Assembly: GCA_963969595.1 (NCBI GenBank)
Contig: OZ018415.1
Span: forward strand, 1,922,001 to 1,986,000
From: Neckera pumila
Taxonomy: Eukaryota; Streptophyta; Bryopsida; Hypnales; Neckeraceae
Direction: 5' to 3'
DNA: 64,000 nt
Made by a program: the position numbers and the translations under genes. Of the stretch, positions 1-11,430 are shown in pieces. Within the stretch, counting starts at the first letter, position 1. Each line of letters starts with the position of its first letter. A model generated the notes under the pieces. It did not search any database. It had not been told where the DNA came from and saw only the letters and a program-made list of their open reading frames with translations.

Positions 1-539
1 GTGAACGTCCTTTTCAATTTAAAAAAAATAAATAAAAAATACAAATGGTGATTGTGTCAAAACAAAAAATGTATATATTATTCACATTAAGGGCACTATT
101 TAAGCTATTTTTAGAATTGAATGTTTTAAGTGTGATTTTAGAACAAATCAATAATTTGTCAATAATCAATTTATTTATTTAAAAATTATACTATTTTAAG
201 GTTAAGATTTAATAGCATAAAATCTTTTTTAATAGTTGTATTTTTAAGTAGTATAAAAAATTTGGATTAAAATATCTATTTAAAATACTTTGTTGTTAAA
301 ATGACACTAAATTTAGCCCTAACACTAATGATTTAGATCCCTTTACAAATTTTTTCCAAAAAACTTTTTTTCCAACTTATTAAAGGGATGCATTGCAATA
401 ATATTCATCTATAAAGCTTTAAAAAAATTGACAACATCAAAGTAATTTATAGCTTTGAAATTTCAGAAAAAGACTCAAGTCTTGTCCTAGTAAAGTAATC
501 CCAATGGTCCCTTTGAGTGTGCTTTGACCCCATTGGCAC
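1..539. other. AT-rich intergenic DNA, no gene seen
   Basis: Very AT-rich sequence with homopolymer A and T runs. I see no coding region, RNA gene or repeat unit that I can support. Confidence 0.6.
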
Positions 540-1620
540 TAATATTGTATATCCGTTACCGCCCATAATTGTCTCCCATCCCCCCATTGGCACCCATACG
601 TTGTTGGTGCCAACATTGCACATCCATTGTCATAGATAATTGCCTCACATCCCATACATATCCGTTGGCATCGGCATTGCATTGGTGTTCAAAATTATAT
701 GTTTATTGGTGCCCCAATTATTGTATATCCATTGGTGTTCAAATTGTATATCCGTTTTTATACATAATTGCCTCCTATTCCATCCATTGGGGTTCAAAAT
801 TGTATATCCGTTGTCATCCATAATTGTCTCCTCTGTATGCTAATCAATGCTGCAATTTGGAATAGATTGATTTCCATACGCCATCTTGCCCATTAGTATC
901 CAAACTAAACAACCATTATCATCCATAATTGTTGTCCAGCCGGCCCAGTGCAGTTCAATTTGCATAACCGTTGTCATCCATAATTGTCTCCCAATCTACC
1001 CGTTGGTGTTCCAATTGTATATCCATTGTCATCCATAATTGTCTCCCATTCCACCCGTTGGGGTTCAAATTGTATAATCGTTATTGTCCATAATTGTCTT
1101 CCAATCTACCAGTTGGTGTTCCAATTGTATATCCGTTGTCATCCATAATTGTCTCCCATTCCACCTATTGAGGTTCAAATTGTATATTCGTTGTTGTCCT
1201 TAATTGTCTCTCATCCTGTCCATTGGTGTCTAAACTATATAACCGTTGTCATCCATAATTGTCTCCCATCTTGCTCATTGGTGTCCAAATTGTATAATCG
1301 TTGATGTCCATAATTGTCTCCCAATCTACTTGTTGGTGTTCCAATTGTATATCCGTTGTCATCCATAATTGTCTCCATTCCACCCGTTGGGATTCAAATT
1401 GTATATTTGTTGTTGTCCTTAATTGTCTTCCATCCCGCCCATTGGTGTCCAAATTGTATAACCATTGTCATCCATAATTGACTCCCATCCTACCCGTTGG
1501 TGCCTAAATTATACTTTTATTAGCCCATTTAATTGCCTACCATCCCAGTAGCCCACCTATTGGTGCCTACATTTTATATTTGTTGGTGGGGCATTGCATA
1601 TCCATTGGTGCCGCACTTCC
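540..1620. repeat. Minisatellite array, unit about 60 bp
   Basis: Degenerate tandem repeat whose unit carries the phrases ccataattgtctccca, cccgttggtgttc and aattgtatatccgttgtc. The central part (about 960-1500) is the most regular, with units of about 57-60 bp alternating in type (ggggttcaaat against ggtgttccaat), which suggests a higher-order unit. The edges are more decayed. Small open frames on both strands follow from the repeat lacking stops in some frames; they have no protein-like conservation. Confidence 0.85.
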
Positions 1621-4600
1621 AGTACTTCAATTTGCCTCAAAATGTTCATGTCATTTGGTCAACTATTAATGACAATAATAAAAATTCAAAACTTTAAAAT
1701 CCAAGCCCTAAAAATTTGTATATGCCTTGATCATTTGGACGTCCAATCTAGTTTATTCATCCAATGAACATGTTCAAATACACCTTAACTCATCTAATAT
1801 GACAAACCTCATGAAATCATATAACAAATTGTTACATGTATGCTTAATAAGTAGATTTCAAATTATTTTGTTCATCATAATAGAATTGAATATTGGTAGA
1901 TATGTTCTAAGCACCACAAACACACGAAATGGAGATGTTATGTTTTTCAGCTACATTGAGTAAGGCATGTGGAGATTGTGTTTGTTTCTATTTGTTTTTT
2001 TCTACAAATTATGCATTAGAATCTAACATATATATGTCATGTGAAATGTTCCCTTGTTGACTTAATCCTAAAAGATTGTGATGTTTTTAGGTCCAAAACT
2101 ATTTCTAAATATTCATATCCAAAGTAAGGCTAGAATATTCATTAGTATTTATTTTCTATAGAAATTTAAACATAGGATCCTTTAGTTAACTTGTACAAGT
2201 ACATCCTTGTAAAGTTTTTAAGTGAAAAAATCCACCCATTGCAAAGTCAATGTGCCTAAACTTCAAAAAATAGTTTTTTCTAATCCTAACCAAATGAGAA
2301 TTTTTTCTTTCAACATATTTAAAAATAAAGGATGTATGTTCTAAAACTTGTGCATTTTAGTCATTGTGTTGAAAAATGGATTGAAAATATATGGAAAAAA
2401 TCAACCAAATAACTTTCATATTCATCTTCAAAATAATTTATTAAGTAGAGGGTGGTATTTGATGAAAGAAAAAATTAAATCATTAATAACTTTGACAAAA
2501 AATTGAGAAATCTTGTTTCCAATTATGAGAATGTTCTAGTGATCAACACGCTTCATGTATTTTTGTTTTATTGAAAAATCTTAGAACTGAAATTTAAAAA
2601 AATGATTTTATATTTTTTTGCCTTCCTTGCTAGCAAAATAAAACTCTTTTTATCTTTCACCTCATTATTTGGAATGGAATGCTGGAAATTTTCTTATATA
2701 GATATTAATATAAAAAATCATATCAAATCAATTAATCTTAAAAAAAAATTTGAATTACTCACTTTGACATTGAAATAGAAAATATTTTTACCTTTTGCAA
2801 TATTTTTCAAAATGATGGGAAACAAAACTTTATATGAGGATAATTAGCATCAATTCTAAAGATTTTGCACAATTATTCCAAATTATAAAGTCAATAGAGC
2901 TTGCTATTATTTTTATAAAATCCAAAGTAGCTTCTTTAGTCCTTAAGTAGGAGTTAAACGTAAGCTTCCCCTACAAGTTCTTTCATAACATTGTTAATCA
3001 ATTCAAAAGGTTCTCACAATAACAAATTGGAGACAAAATGTTCTATAATTATTAAATCCTTCAAATGCCTAGGCCAAAAGACATCAACAAGCTACATTGG
3101 TTTAGGTACACTATTTGTAATCAAAAACTAATTAATTGTACCAAATTTGATATTTTGTTTATCAATGGATTCTTCAAGGTATGTACATCCATAAACATCC
3201 AAAATGAGACTCCTTCATTTGGACCAAAATACAATACCAAAAACTTGGATATTGGTTACAAAAGATGTACACAATTAGATCATGAGAACCTACAAGAGCT
3301 TAGTATCAATTTCAATATACCTTGACAATATTTTGAAAATTCATCATTTATTCACGCATTGTCCTAATAATACATCTTAAAATATATTGGAATCCCTTTT
3401 CACTGGCTATGAGATCTAAGACAAAAATACTATTTTATATTAGTGAATATCCTCAGTTCCTATTAGAAATTAGAATAGGCGCGCTTATTAAACAATCTGG
3501 GAAGAAGAGACTCATGTGTTTTTTTTTTGAAGAAAAATAACATTGATCCAAGACTAAGAGCAAAGGCCATCTTGGCTTGTGAAAAAAAGGTGTAGAATAA
3601 AGGGTAACAAACCATCATAATTAACTTTCAAAAGACATTTCAATTCCAAAGGCATTTTGAAAGTCAAATCCTAAATTTTTGTATAGTTCTTCATTTTAAA
3701 TGTTAAAAGCTTAATTAAAATAAATATATTCCTAATCATCTACTTATTATTCCATTTGAGTTTTTCCAAAATTGCTAAAATTATAATTTTTGAGACTTTG
3801 AAGATAGCATTTTGAAAGCTCAAAATACACCACATTTTAACTTTTTCTATCAAATTTCTTCTAGTATAAACTTATACATCAACAAGAAGACAATGTTTTT
3901 TACTATTATTTTCATTCTTTTTTTAAATTCATAATATTTTAAGCCTTTTTGTAATTAGTGCTATGATTTTTACACAAAAAATCTTTAAAAAGGATATAAA
4001 ATTCAATTTTAATATTTTCAATTATGAAAAAATGAGATCAAATACTAGATATATATTACGACATGTGCAAAATATGTAATTTTTGAAGTGTATATTTTAA
4101 TGTAGAAATCCAATGAAGTTTGACAAAGTCGAGACATGAAATGTCCTTTAAGGATTAAGGTAGGATGATCAATTGTCATTCCATTTCTTGTTATATATAT
4201 AGAGAGAGAGAGGAAGATTTAAATTTTTTTCTATTTAGCTTTTTTCTATTAAGGACAAATAAACCAAACAATAACAAAGTAGGATATCGGCAAAGACTAT
4301 TGAAATGTAGGTAAGATTCAATTAAAGATCAATCAAAGCATGATATCAATAAAAGTGCAAAGGTAAGATATAATTAGAGATGAAACAATGTAGAGGTGAG
4401 ATGTACTTAGGGATGAAATAAGGAAGGTATTGACAAAGAACTTGGTAGACTAAGGACAATTGCTTTTATAGACATTGCTTTGGTGGACATGGACAAACAA
4501 GATATCAATTGAAAAAAATGACTATGCTTTGTAATGCATTTGTATTATGTAAGAATACCAAACAAGACTTCAATAAAGGGTTCTAAAACTTGTATTGGCA

Positions 4601-5022
4601 AAATTGAGATTTTCCCCATCATTCTTGCCTTTAATATATAGTATTACTATATCTTGAAGTTTCTTCAAAAGAATCTTTAAGAAGCTAGAAATCCTAAGGT
4701 TCATTAATTAGGAGGCTTCTAGAAGTGACATATCTAGTCTAGAAGAGCCACTTGAAGGTTCCAAGTAGCCACACAAAGTTTTTAGGAGCCTCTTGTGATA
4801 TTAGGCAAATATACTAATTATTGAAAGAAGGTATGACGTCTACAAAGGCCAAATAAAGGTGATGAAAAGTGAATGTATATGACATCCTTCAATAGAATGA
4901 TAAGTCTAAGGATTTTTTTCATGAAAAATAGGTCAATCTTTTAAAAGGGGAGATACATTATAGGTGGGCAATAACACACATATTTCCATTTTTTTTTCTA
5001 GAAGAGGACCATTTAACTCCAT
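1621..5022. other. AT-rich intergenic DNA, no gene seen
   Basis: No recognisable coding exon, RNA gene or element boundary. A short TA then GA dinucleotide run lies at about 4193-4212. Small open frames here have AT-driven composition and match no family I recognise. Confidence 0.5.
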
Positions 5023-5598
5023 TTAACTTCTAAAGTCCCATTGTCCCTAGGTGGGACAAAATGGATTTGGGGCAAGGTTCCTATGAGCTCAATTTTTGGT
5101 GAAACTTTTCTATAAGACAGAAAAGCTTATTAGCTTTCTGGGAATGTAATTTTTATTTCAATCGGTGTCCGGGAGCAAAAGTTATGCTACAATAACCTCA
5201 AAACAGGGGAACCGGGTAGCAAAAAAAACCCATAAAAAAATTAAAATAAATTTCTCATTATTTTTTTCTAATAGATTATATTTTTTTCTAAAAATGAAGC
5301 TTTGATTCATTCCATTTGGATTAGTGATGTGAAAGTTATAGAGTTTCTTGTTTTGCGGGCATTCAAAGCATCTTCTTGAAAAAAACTTTTTCTTACACTT
5401 TGACTACTGATATCTATCAATCCATACGGTCAAACATCACAAAATTTTTACCACATGATCTGAGAAAAGTGTAGTACAAGATCTTGCGGTTAGATTCTAA
5501 AAAAGGATATCTTTTCTGATTTCTTGGATGAACGCAAGAAAAATAGCAAATTTGAGTGATTTTTGACAGAAAAATGGCCTTGGGACTTTAGGAGTTAA
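5023..5598. mobile_element. TTAA-flanked non-coding element B (A-type, short)
   Basis: Begins ttaacttctaaagtccca and ends gggactttaggagttaa, an imperfect terminal inverted repeat with TTAA on both sides. Just inside the left end is a stem-loop (ttgtccc taggt gggacaa). The interior resembles the other A-type members (phrases on 'gaaacttttctataagacagaaaagctt' order and 'caatcggtgcccgggagcaaaagttatg' order, seen again at 14483, 20465, 45918, 49166 and 53076). At 576 bp it is an internally deleted version of the roughly 0.92-1.1 kb type. No transposase. Confidence 0.8.
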
Positions 5599-5976
5599 AT
5601 GCTAATGTGGCTATTTTGATTCCTTATATATTGTATTAGTAATCCAAAAAGTCCTTCCAGATTATGAAAATGTGTTGTAAGATAAGTAATGAATGTTTTG
5701 GCAAGTATTAAAACAGCAAATTGACTTCATTGACTTCATAAAATTATAATTTTTCAACTCAATTCCAACTCAACCCCAATTCTACTTAATAATTGTTGTA
5801 ATGCAAATATTTTGTAGATTTTACTACATGAGTGAGCACATGACGCAATTGGATTTAAAAGTAGAGCGCCCCTTCATTATCTCGTAAATGATAGAATTGA
5901 ATTGGGACAATTTTATGTCTGCCTATTTCAAATTTTTGTTGTGGTAAGATAATTGATCCTATTTGTGACAACATTA

Positions 5977-6120
5977 GAAGAAATCAACGTTTGCCTCAAC
6001 AAAATCTACTTGATGTGTTTGTTGAAGCAGGCACAAAATCTGCATTGAAATATGCAGATTTTGTGTCTGCTTCAACAAACACATCAAGTAAATTTTGTAG
6101 AGGCAAATACAGATTTCTCA
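5977..6120. repeat. Near-perfect hairpin, arms about 66-69 bp, 6-bp loop
   Basis: The arm at 5977-6045 is the reverse complement of 6052-6120 with only a few mismatches; the loop is 6046-6051 (tgaaat). If transcribed, it would fold into one long, almost uninterrupted stem of the size of a plant microRNA precursor. It could equally be a tiny foldback MITE. It makes the small open frame across it meaningless as a protein. Confidence 0.8.
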
Positions 6121-8461
6121 TAGTGCAATTTTTGATGTGCCTTCTACAGATGGTGGATAAATACTATATTTTTCATAGATGGGAAAGTGTAAGAGGAAGC
6201 GACATCAATTGAAATTTTTTTTTTGACAAAGTATGAATTTCTTATGACTTTCTGAAGTTTGTTGTCCAAATAGCCTATGAGTGCCACTAATTCACCCTCA
6301 AACAACAAAAAGTACATCTAGAAGAACCACCTTACTCACCAGAAATGGCCACAAACTTATCAAAAAACTACCACAACATTATTTGAGGTCCTATTGTGGT
6401 CACATTCTTTGATGTTTTTTCAACCAAATGGTGTAAGTCTGTTTTTGCCACTAGTCAGTTCTAAACTTTTGTTTGCCCCTCCAATGCCACTTCTTCATAC
6501 CCCAACAATGTCTATGAACTCATTTACATAAAATATCAAATTTTTTTTTGGTTCTTAAGTGATTGCAGCAAAAATGGCAGTTTTCAATGGTTTCGGAGCC
6601 AAAAAATGCCTTGGGCTTTTGAGAATTAAGACGATAGGAACTTATCCAGACAACCAAATTCACGACTTGGTGAGTAAATCTAATCCTATAGAAGATTTAC
6701 TGCCTCTGTTTGATGAATGTTGGGTCCTATTTCTTAAAATTTCTTTTTTTAATTAGTTTTATACTTATTACAGCTTATTTGAGTTGTCAAAAAGAAAGGT
6801 AAAGTTTGTTTTAATTTTTTTGTTGTTCCTGGATATTTTGTGGTCAAAGAAATGATAAGATTACGTTATTGGTAGATAAAGAAGGTAGCCTATTAGCTTT
6901 GAGGTGACCATGTGGTATAGGCATGGGCTGATGTGGCCTTTAAGGTTAGATAAGGGGGGAGGCTCAACTTCTTCTTTCCTTCATAAATTTTTTGGGTGCC
7001 GTATGTTTAGAGAGTGATATTGAAGTTATAATTGATGGAGAAAAGGTTGAAAAGGTTGAAAAGGTTGAAAAGGTTGTTGTCAATTTGTCATCGAGTTCAA
7101 AGATAGAATTTTTAAGCACCTGTAAATTTTTGGTGAAAAAGTATTTAGTTTTGATATTGAATGTGATTAAATATTGAATTTTTAACTTTTTAAAGATGTA
7201 TTACACTCTTATTTTAGAGTTAAGAAGTGAAGTTATGGGCTTGCAAATAGAATAGTGATGAGTTGCCTTTGAATTGAAGAGAGAGAGCTTTGACGGGCTA
7301 TAAAGGTCGGATAGTGAGAGGTATTGATTTGAGATTTAGAGGTCATATAGGATTTGTATAGCTTTTTAAAAAACTATTACAATCTTAGTTTGAAGTTAGT
7401 ATGTGAAAGTTATAAGTTTAGGAGTGAAAGAGTTGGACTGTCAGTGAATTGAAAGGAAGAGATTTCAATCACTCATGAATATTTAACAATAAAAAATCTA
7501 GACTTGAAATTTAGAGGGCTTATAGAATTTTTGTGCTAACTTTCCGAAAAGTTATCACAATCTTTATTTGGAATTTTGAAACAACTTTGGCATTCATATT
7601 AGTATTGAATATACTTTCAAAGGACTTTATGTGGCTTATACACAATATATGTTATTTGATTTGATTTATACAACCTTTTACGATGTATATACAAATAAAT
7701 ATATAAATGAAAAAATATGAATTATAGTAAATGAAAAAATTTCTATGTCCAATTACAATTAAAAAATATTAATGATTGTACCATGAATTTTTTTACTTTA
7801 AAAAAAAAATCATGGTAATTTGAAATCATCACCAATAAATCAAACTTATAGAGGTCATATTATTTTACCTCTAAGTTGCAAAATAGAGGAAACAAAGAAA
7901 AAAATTGAAATAAATTATATGATGACTCTGTCCTTCTAAGATTAATTGCAATCAAAGAAAGATAAACAAAAAATAGAAGGTTGCAATAGATACAAAAGTG
8001 TCTATACATAAATAAGGATAGGCTTTATAGAAAAGGAACACTTCTTATGTAATTACCTTACCCTCATGGTGTATTTACATTTGCACAAGAACAACTAAGA
8101 ATTCCATAAATCTAATGAAAAGTTTTAAAAGTCTTTTTTTTTTTAACCCAATTAACTTTTAAATTGATATGCAACATTCAACTTTTATAGAAAAAATTAT
8201 CTGTAAAGTGAATAATAATTTCTTGTGCTTCATTTCATTAGTTAACGTAGAAAATAACTTTAACCCTAAAATCTGGCCTGACGTAAAGGGGTCAATATTT
8301 GGGACCAATGAAAGAAACAAAAAGGACGAGTATTATGGGAAGGAGGGGAGTACAGTAGATGATACCGGTACTGTAACTTAGTGGCATTCTCCGGCCGATA
8401 GAATTGGAGGAATTGAATTTAGGGTTCGAAATTAGCACAATTTTGGGCAGAACTTGAGGAC
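6121..8461. other. AT-rich intergenic DNA, no gene seen
   Basis: No supported gene. A short tandem repeat of 'gaaaaggtt' units lies at about 7039-7075. A phrase 'ttttgacaaagtatgaattt' at about 6222 recurs near 62165, so this part includes an uncharacterised dispersed repeat. Confidence 0.5.
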
Positions 8462-8513
8462 GAGCTTTCCGAATTGCATTTGTAGCTGAGCTTTCAGAAT
8501 TGCGTTTCTAGCT
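8462..8513. repeat. 26-bp direct duplication
   Basis: Two adjacent 26-bp copies (8462-8487 and 8488-8513) beginning gagctttc and ending tagct, differing at about three positions. They lie in the leader/promoter region of the epoxide hydrolase gene. Confidence 0.8.
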
Positions 8514-8632
8514 CAGGATCGACGATTCTTTACTGGATCTAATTTTCGCCATTGCAAACTGTCGTCGGTCTTGTGCGGTGCATCTCTTGGATCTTGTCAG
8601 ATACGGTTTGTTGAGAGAATCCCAAGAAATTC

Positions 8633-9030
8633 GACCAATTTGAGCAGTTGGAGTACAATTAGAGTCGGGTGAGGAGTTTTGACGGATAGAGCATTCGAAA
8701 TTGGTCATTAGGGTTTGAACCTGCAGCAAGGATTTCTTCAAATTGAAGGCGAGCTTGGGCGATGCGACTAATTTGAGCAGTCGGAGTACAATTAGAGTCG
8801 GGTGAGGAGTTTTGGCAGATAGAGCAATCGAAATTGGTCATTAGGGTTTGGACCTGCAGCAAGGATTTCTTCCAATCGAGAGCGAGCTTGGGCGATGCGA
8901 CCAATTTGAGCAGTTGGAGTACAATTATCCGTGAGTGAGAACTTCCAACAGATATCACAATTGGACTTCCTTCTTAGGATTGAATCCCCACAAGCATTTT
9001 CTTCAACTTGAGATCTCGCTTGTGGCGATG
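8633..9030. repeat. 133-bp tandem repeat upstream of, and reaching into, the epoxide hydrolase start
   Basis: Copies begin at 8633, 8766 and 8899 (gaccaatttgagcag and variants), an exact spacing of 133 bp. The first two copies are very similar. The third matches well for about 30 bp and then diverges, but its tail still aligns (gcttgggcgatgcgacc in copy two against gcttgtggcgatggatc). The start ATG of the hydrolase at 9028 therefore lies in the end of the third copy. This is probably the 5' leader or core promoter. Confidence 0.85.
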
Positions 9031-11001
9031 GATCTCCCTCCTGGTAAGCTCCCCGACATTCGTCACCGCACAGTGAAAACAAACGGCATCAATCTCCACA
9101 TCGTAGAGCAAGGCACAGGCCCCATGGTCCTTCTCCTCCACGGCTTCCCTGAGTTTTGGTACTCCTGGCGCTTCCAGATCCCCGCCCTAGCGAAAGCGGG
9201 CTACCACGTCGTGGCCCCCGACATGCGAGGCTACGGGCAATCAGATGCGCCCAAAAGCTCCTTGTTGTACTCTTCCCAGCACCTCGTGGGTGATTTGGTG
9301 GGACTGTTGGACGCGCTCGAGGAGAAGCGGGTGTTCGTGGTGGGACACGACTGGGGGGCTGTTGTGGCATGGGACTTGTGTCTGTTTCGGCCGGAGTGTG
9401 TGAAGGGCGTGGTGTGCTTGAGTGTGCCTTTTTTTCCGAGGATGGCTAAGGGGAGCGCCATAAGGGGGTACTATGAGAGCGTCGGCGAAGGGTTTTACAT
9501 GTGCAGGTCCGAAATTCCTGTCGTGTCATATTTTCATGCTTGCTTGAGAGCTTATCTCGTTGCTAGATTACAGTAGAATGGCGGGTGTAAACGGGTCTGG
9601 CAATCAGAGATGATGCTTGGAATTAAATGGTTTCAAACTGGGATGTCGTGCTCAATTCGCAACGAATGTATTTTGAGTGATACGAATATCTTGTTGGAAA
9701 GCTTCTGAACATGCGGTTTTAGTGAGCTATAACACTCCTTTTGAGTCATAGCATTGAGATCAAACAAGGAATGGTGTGTATAAACGGGTCTGGTAACCAG
9801 AGATGGTGCTCGCAATCAAATGATTTCAAACTGGGTTTCGTACTCAATTTTCAACCAATTTGTTTTGAGTTATATCTTGCTAGAAAGCTGCTGAACATGC
9901 CGTTTTAATGAGTTATAATACACCTCTGGAGTCATAGTATTGAGATCAAAGCATGCGATTGAAAATGTGCAGCGAATATGACAGCAGACTACAGAGAGCC
10001 AGCAAGCGTGTTTTGTTTTTTTAGAGATCACTTGATCATTTCTGGGTCAAAACATGCGAGTGATAGCTCTAAGGGTTCCCTGTGTGATTTCCTTGTGAGT
10101 CTCACAATTCCCATCGTACCTCGAAATTGAACACTGCCCAAATGCACGTCTTTGATGGCAACTACCCTCAATAGGAAACGAAAGATTGACGGTTGTCATG
10201 TTTTGAGCTACAGTGGAAAATTTGACTCACAGGAAATGCAGACGTTTTCTCCGCAGGGTATGAGACCCCGTGCCTTGTTGGAAAGCCATGAATAATGTGC
10301 TTCGAAGCCATGAATAATGTGCTTCGAAGCCATTATTCGTGTTCTGACTCTCAGTATTCCCATCCCAGCGATCGATTAAATAGGGTTTCAAATGAATAGG
10401 GTTTCAAATGTAAGGCTTTCTGACTAGGGTCTTAAATGATATTAGCAAGGCTTTCATATTTCATATCCGTCGTTCCGGTTAAATGTGCAGGTTTCAGAAG
10501 CCGGGTCGAGCTGAGCGAGACTTCGCACGAATAGGGACGACGGCCACACTGTCCAAGCTGCTGTTTCCACCACGAAACAGCTTCATTGCTCCACGAGATA
10601 AGGAGCTGATGGACTTCATTCCCATGCCGAAGAAGCTACCTCCGTGGATATCCGATGCAGATCTTCGGTATTACGCGCAGACATACGAGAAATCGGGCTG
10701 GACTGGTGCCTTGAACCTCTATCGCGCAATGGAGAAGAGCTGGGAATTGAATGCTCCGTGGACGAATGTCGGAGTGAAAACGACCGCGTTGTTCATTGCA
10801 GGCGACAAGGACCTTGTGATGGGGTTTCCTGGAGTGAAGGCCTATATGAGCCGGAATTTCAAGTCGTTTGTGCCGAATTTGAAAGAAATTGTGACGCTCA
10901 AGGGCGGTCACTTTATACAGCAAGAGCAGCCTGAAAGGGTGAATGAGCTAATTGTTAACTTTCTTCACGAGCAAACCCTCGCCTCCAGCTCCAAATTGTA
11001 G
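9028..11001 (+). CDS. Soluble epoxide hydrolase (alpha/beta hydrolase fold), two exons
   Basis: Exons 9028-9506 and 10491-11001 (intron 984 bp, GT-AG, phase 2) encode 329 aa, the usual size of plant soluble epoxide hydrolases, which open fatty-acid or terpenoid epoxides to diols in cytosol or peroxisome. Visible motifs: oxyanion loop HGFPEFW at residues 38-44, RGYGQSD at 67-73, nucleophile elbow GHDWGA with Asp108, lid tyrosines Tyr157 and Tyr237, charge-relay Asp267 (in GDKDLV) and His300 (GGHF). The complete catalytic set is present, so the enzyme should be active. The ATG is the first in frame and gives the family's N-terminus. The splice joins CR to FQKPGRAE, a conserved family segment. 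Exons are GC-richer than the surrounding DNA. If the intron were retained, a stop at 9574-9576 would remove the lid and His. No obvious peroxisomal SKL tail (ends SSSKL, so a peroxisomal signal of SKL type is in fact possible). Confidence 0.94.
9577..9953. repeat. Intronic tandem duplication, about 193 bp x 2
   Basis: Two diverged copies, from about 9577 and about 9770, share phrases such as gtaaacgggtctgg / ataaacgggtctgg, tttcaaactggg and gagtcatag.attgagatcaaa. Both lie inside the single intron of the epoxide hydrolase gene. Shorter duplications follow (21-bp 'gccatgaataatgtgcttcg' twice at about 10287-10330). Confidence 0.8.
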
Positions 11002-11138
11002 AAATTCTCCGGACAGGGGGACTGTGTTTACTTGTAGATTTCCCTCATCAGTAGGTTGACACAAATTTAAAATTGCAGTGAGTCGATGCTTGTTGTGTGC
11101 CCTTTCATACCTGATGGAGTCCTAGTTTCTGTTTGGAG

Positions 11139-11430
11139 GCCTGCAAGGCTCTTGTGATGGGGTTCCAGTAGTGAAGGCCTATGTGAGCAGGAATTTTTAA
11201 GTCATCTGTCCCCTACTGGAAGGAAATTGTGGCCCTCAGGGGTGGTGAGTTTATACAGCAAGAGAAGCACGCAGGGTTAATGAGGCGATCATTGCCTTCC
11301 TACCCTCGCCACCAGCTTCAAACTGTAGACATTTTTGTCAGGTTAGACTCTCATGTGCATACCGGTATACATTTTTCTCAGCAGTAAGCGCAGTTTCAAA
11401 ATTGCAGTGGATTGATGTTTTCTGTGTGCC
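11139..11430 (+). pseudogene. Decayed tandem copy of the 3' end of the epoxide hydrolase gene
   Basis: Starting near 11139 the sequence realigns to the last exon from the GDKDLVMGFPG region on: cttgtgatggggtt, gtgaaggcctat, gagcaggaattt, ggaaattgtg, tttatacagcaagag and the final tccaaactgtag-type end at 11326-11328. Similarity continues into the 3' untranslated part (aaaattgcagtg, tgtgtgccct) up to about 11430, matching 11002-11105. Several indels break the frame, and the essential GGHF motif has become GGEF-like (ggtggtgagttt), so no active site could form. It is a partial tandem duplication, not a second gene. Confidence 0.88.

Noticed and set aside
8508..9082. Overlapping minus-strand frames of 77-99 codons
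   Set aside because: They arise from the 133-bp tandem repeat; each repeats the same peptide.
9507..9576. Continuation of hydrolase exon 1 into the intron
   Set aside because: A conserved splice donor at 9507 restores the family sequence in exon 2; read-through ends at a stop without lid and catalytic His.
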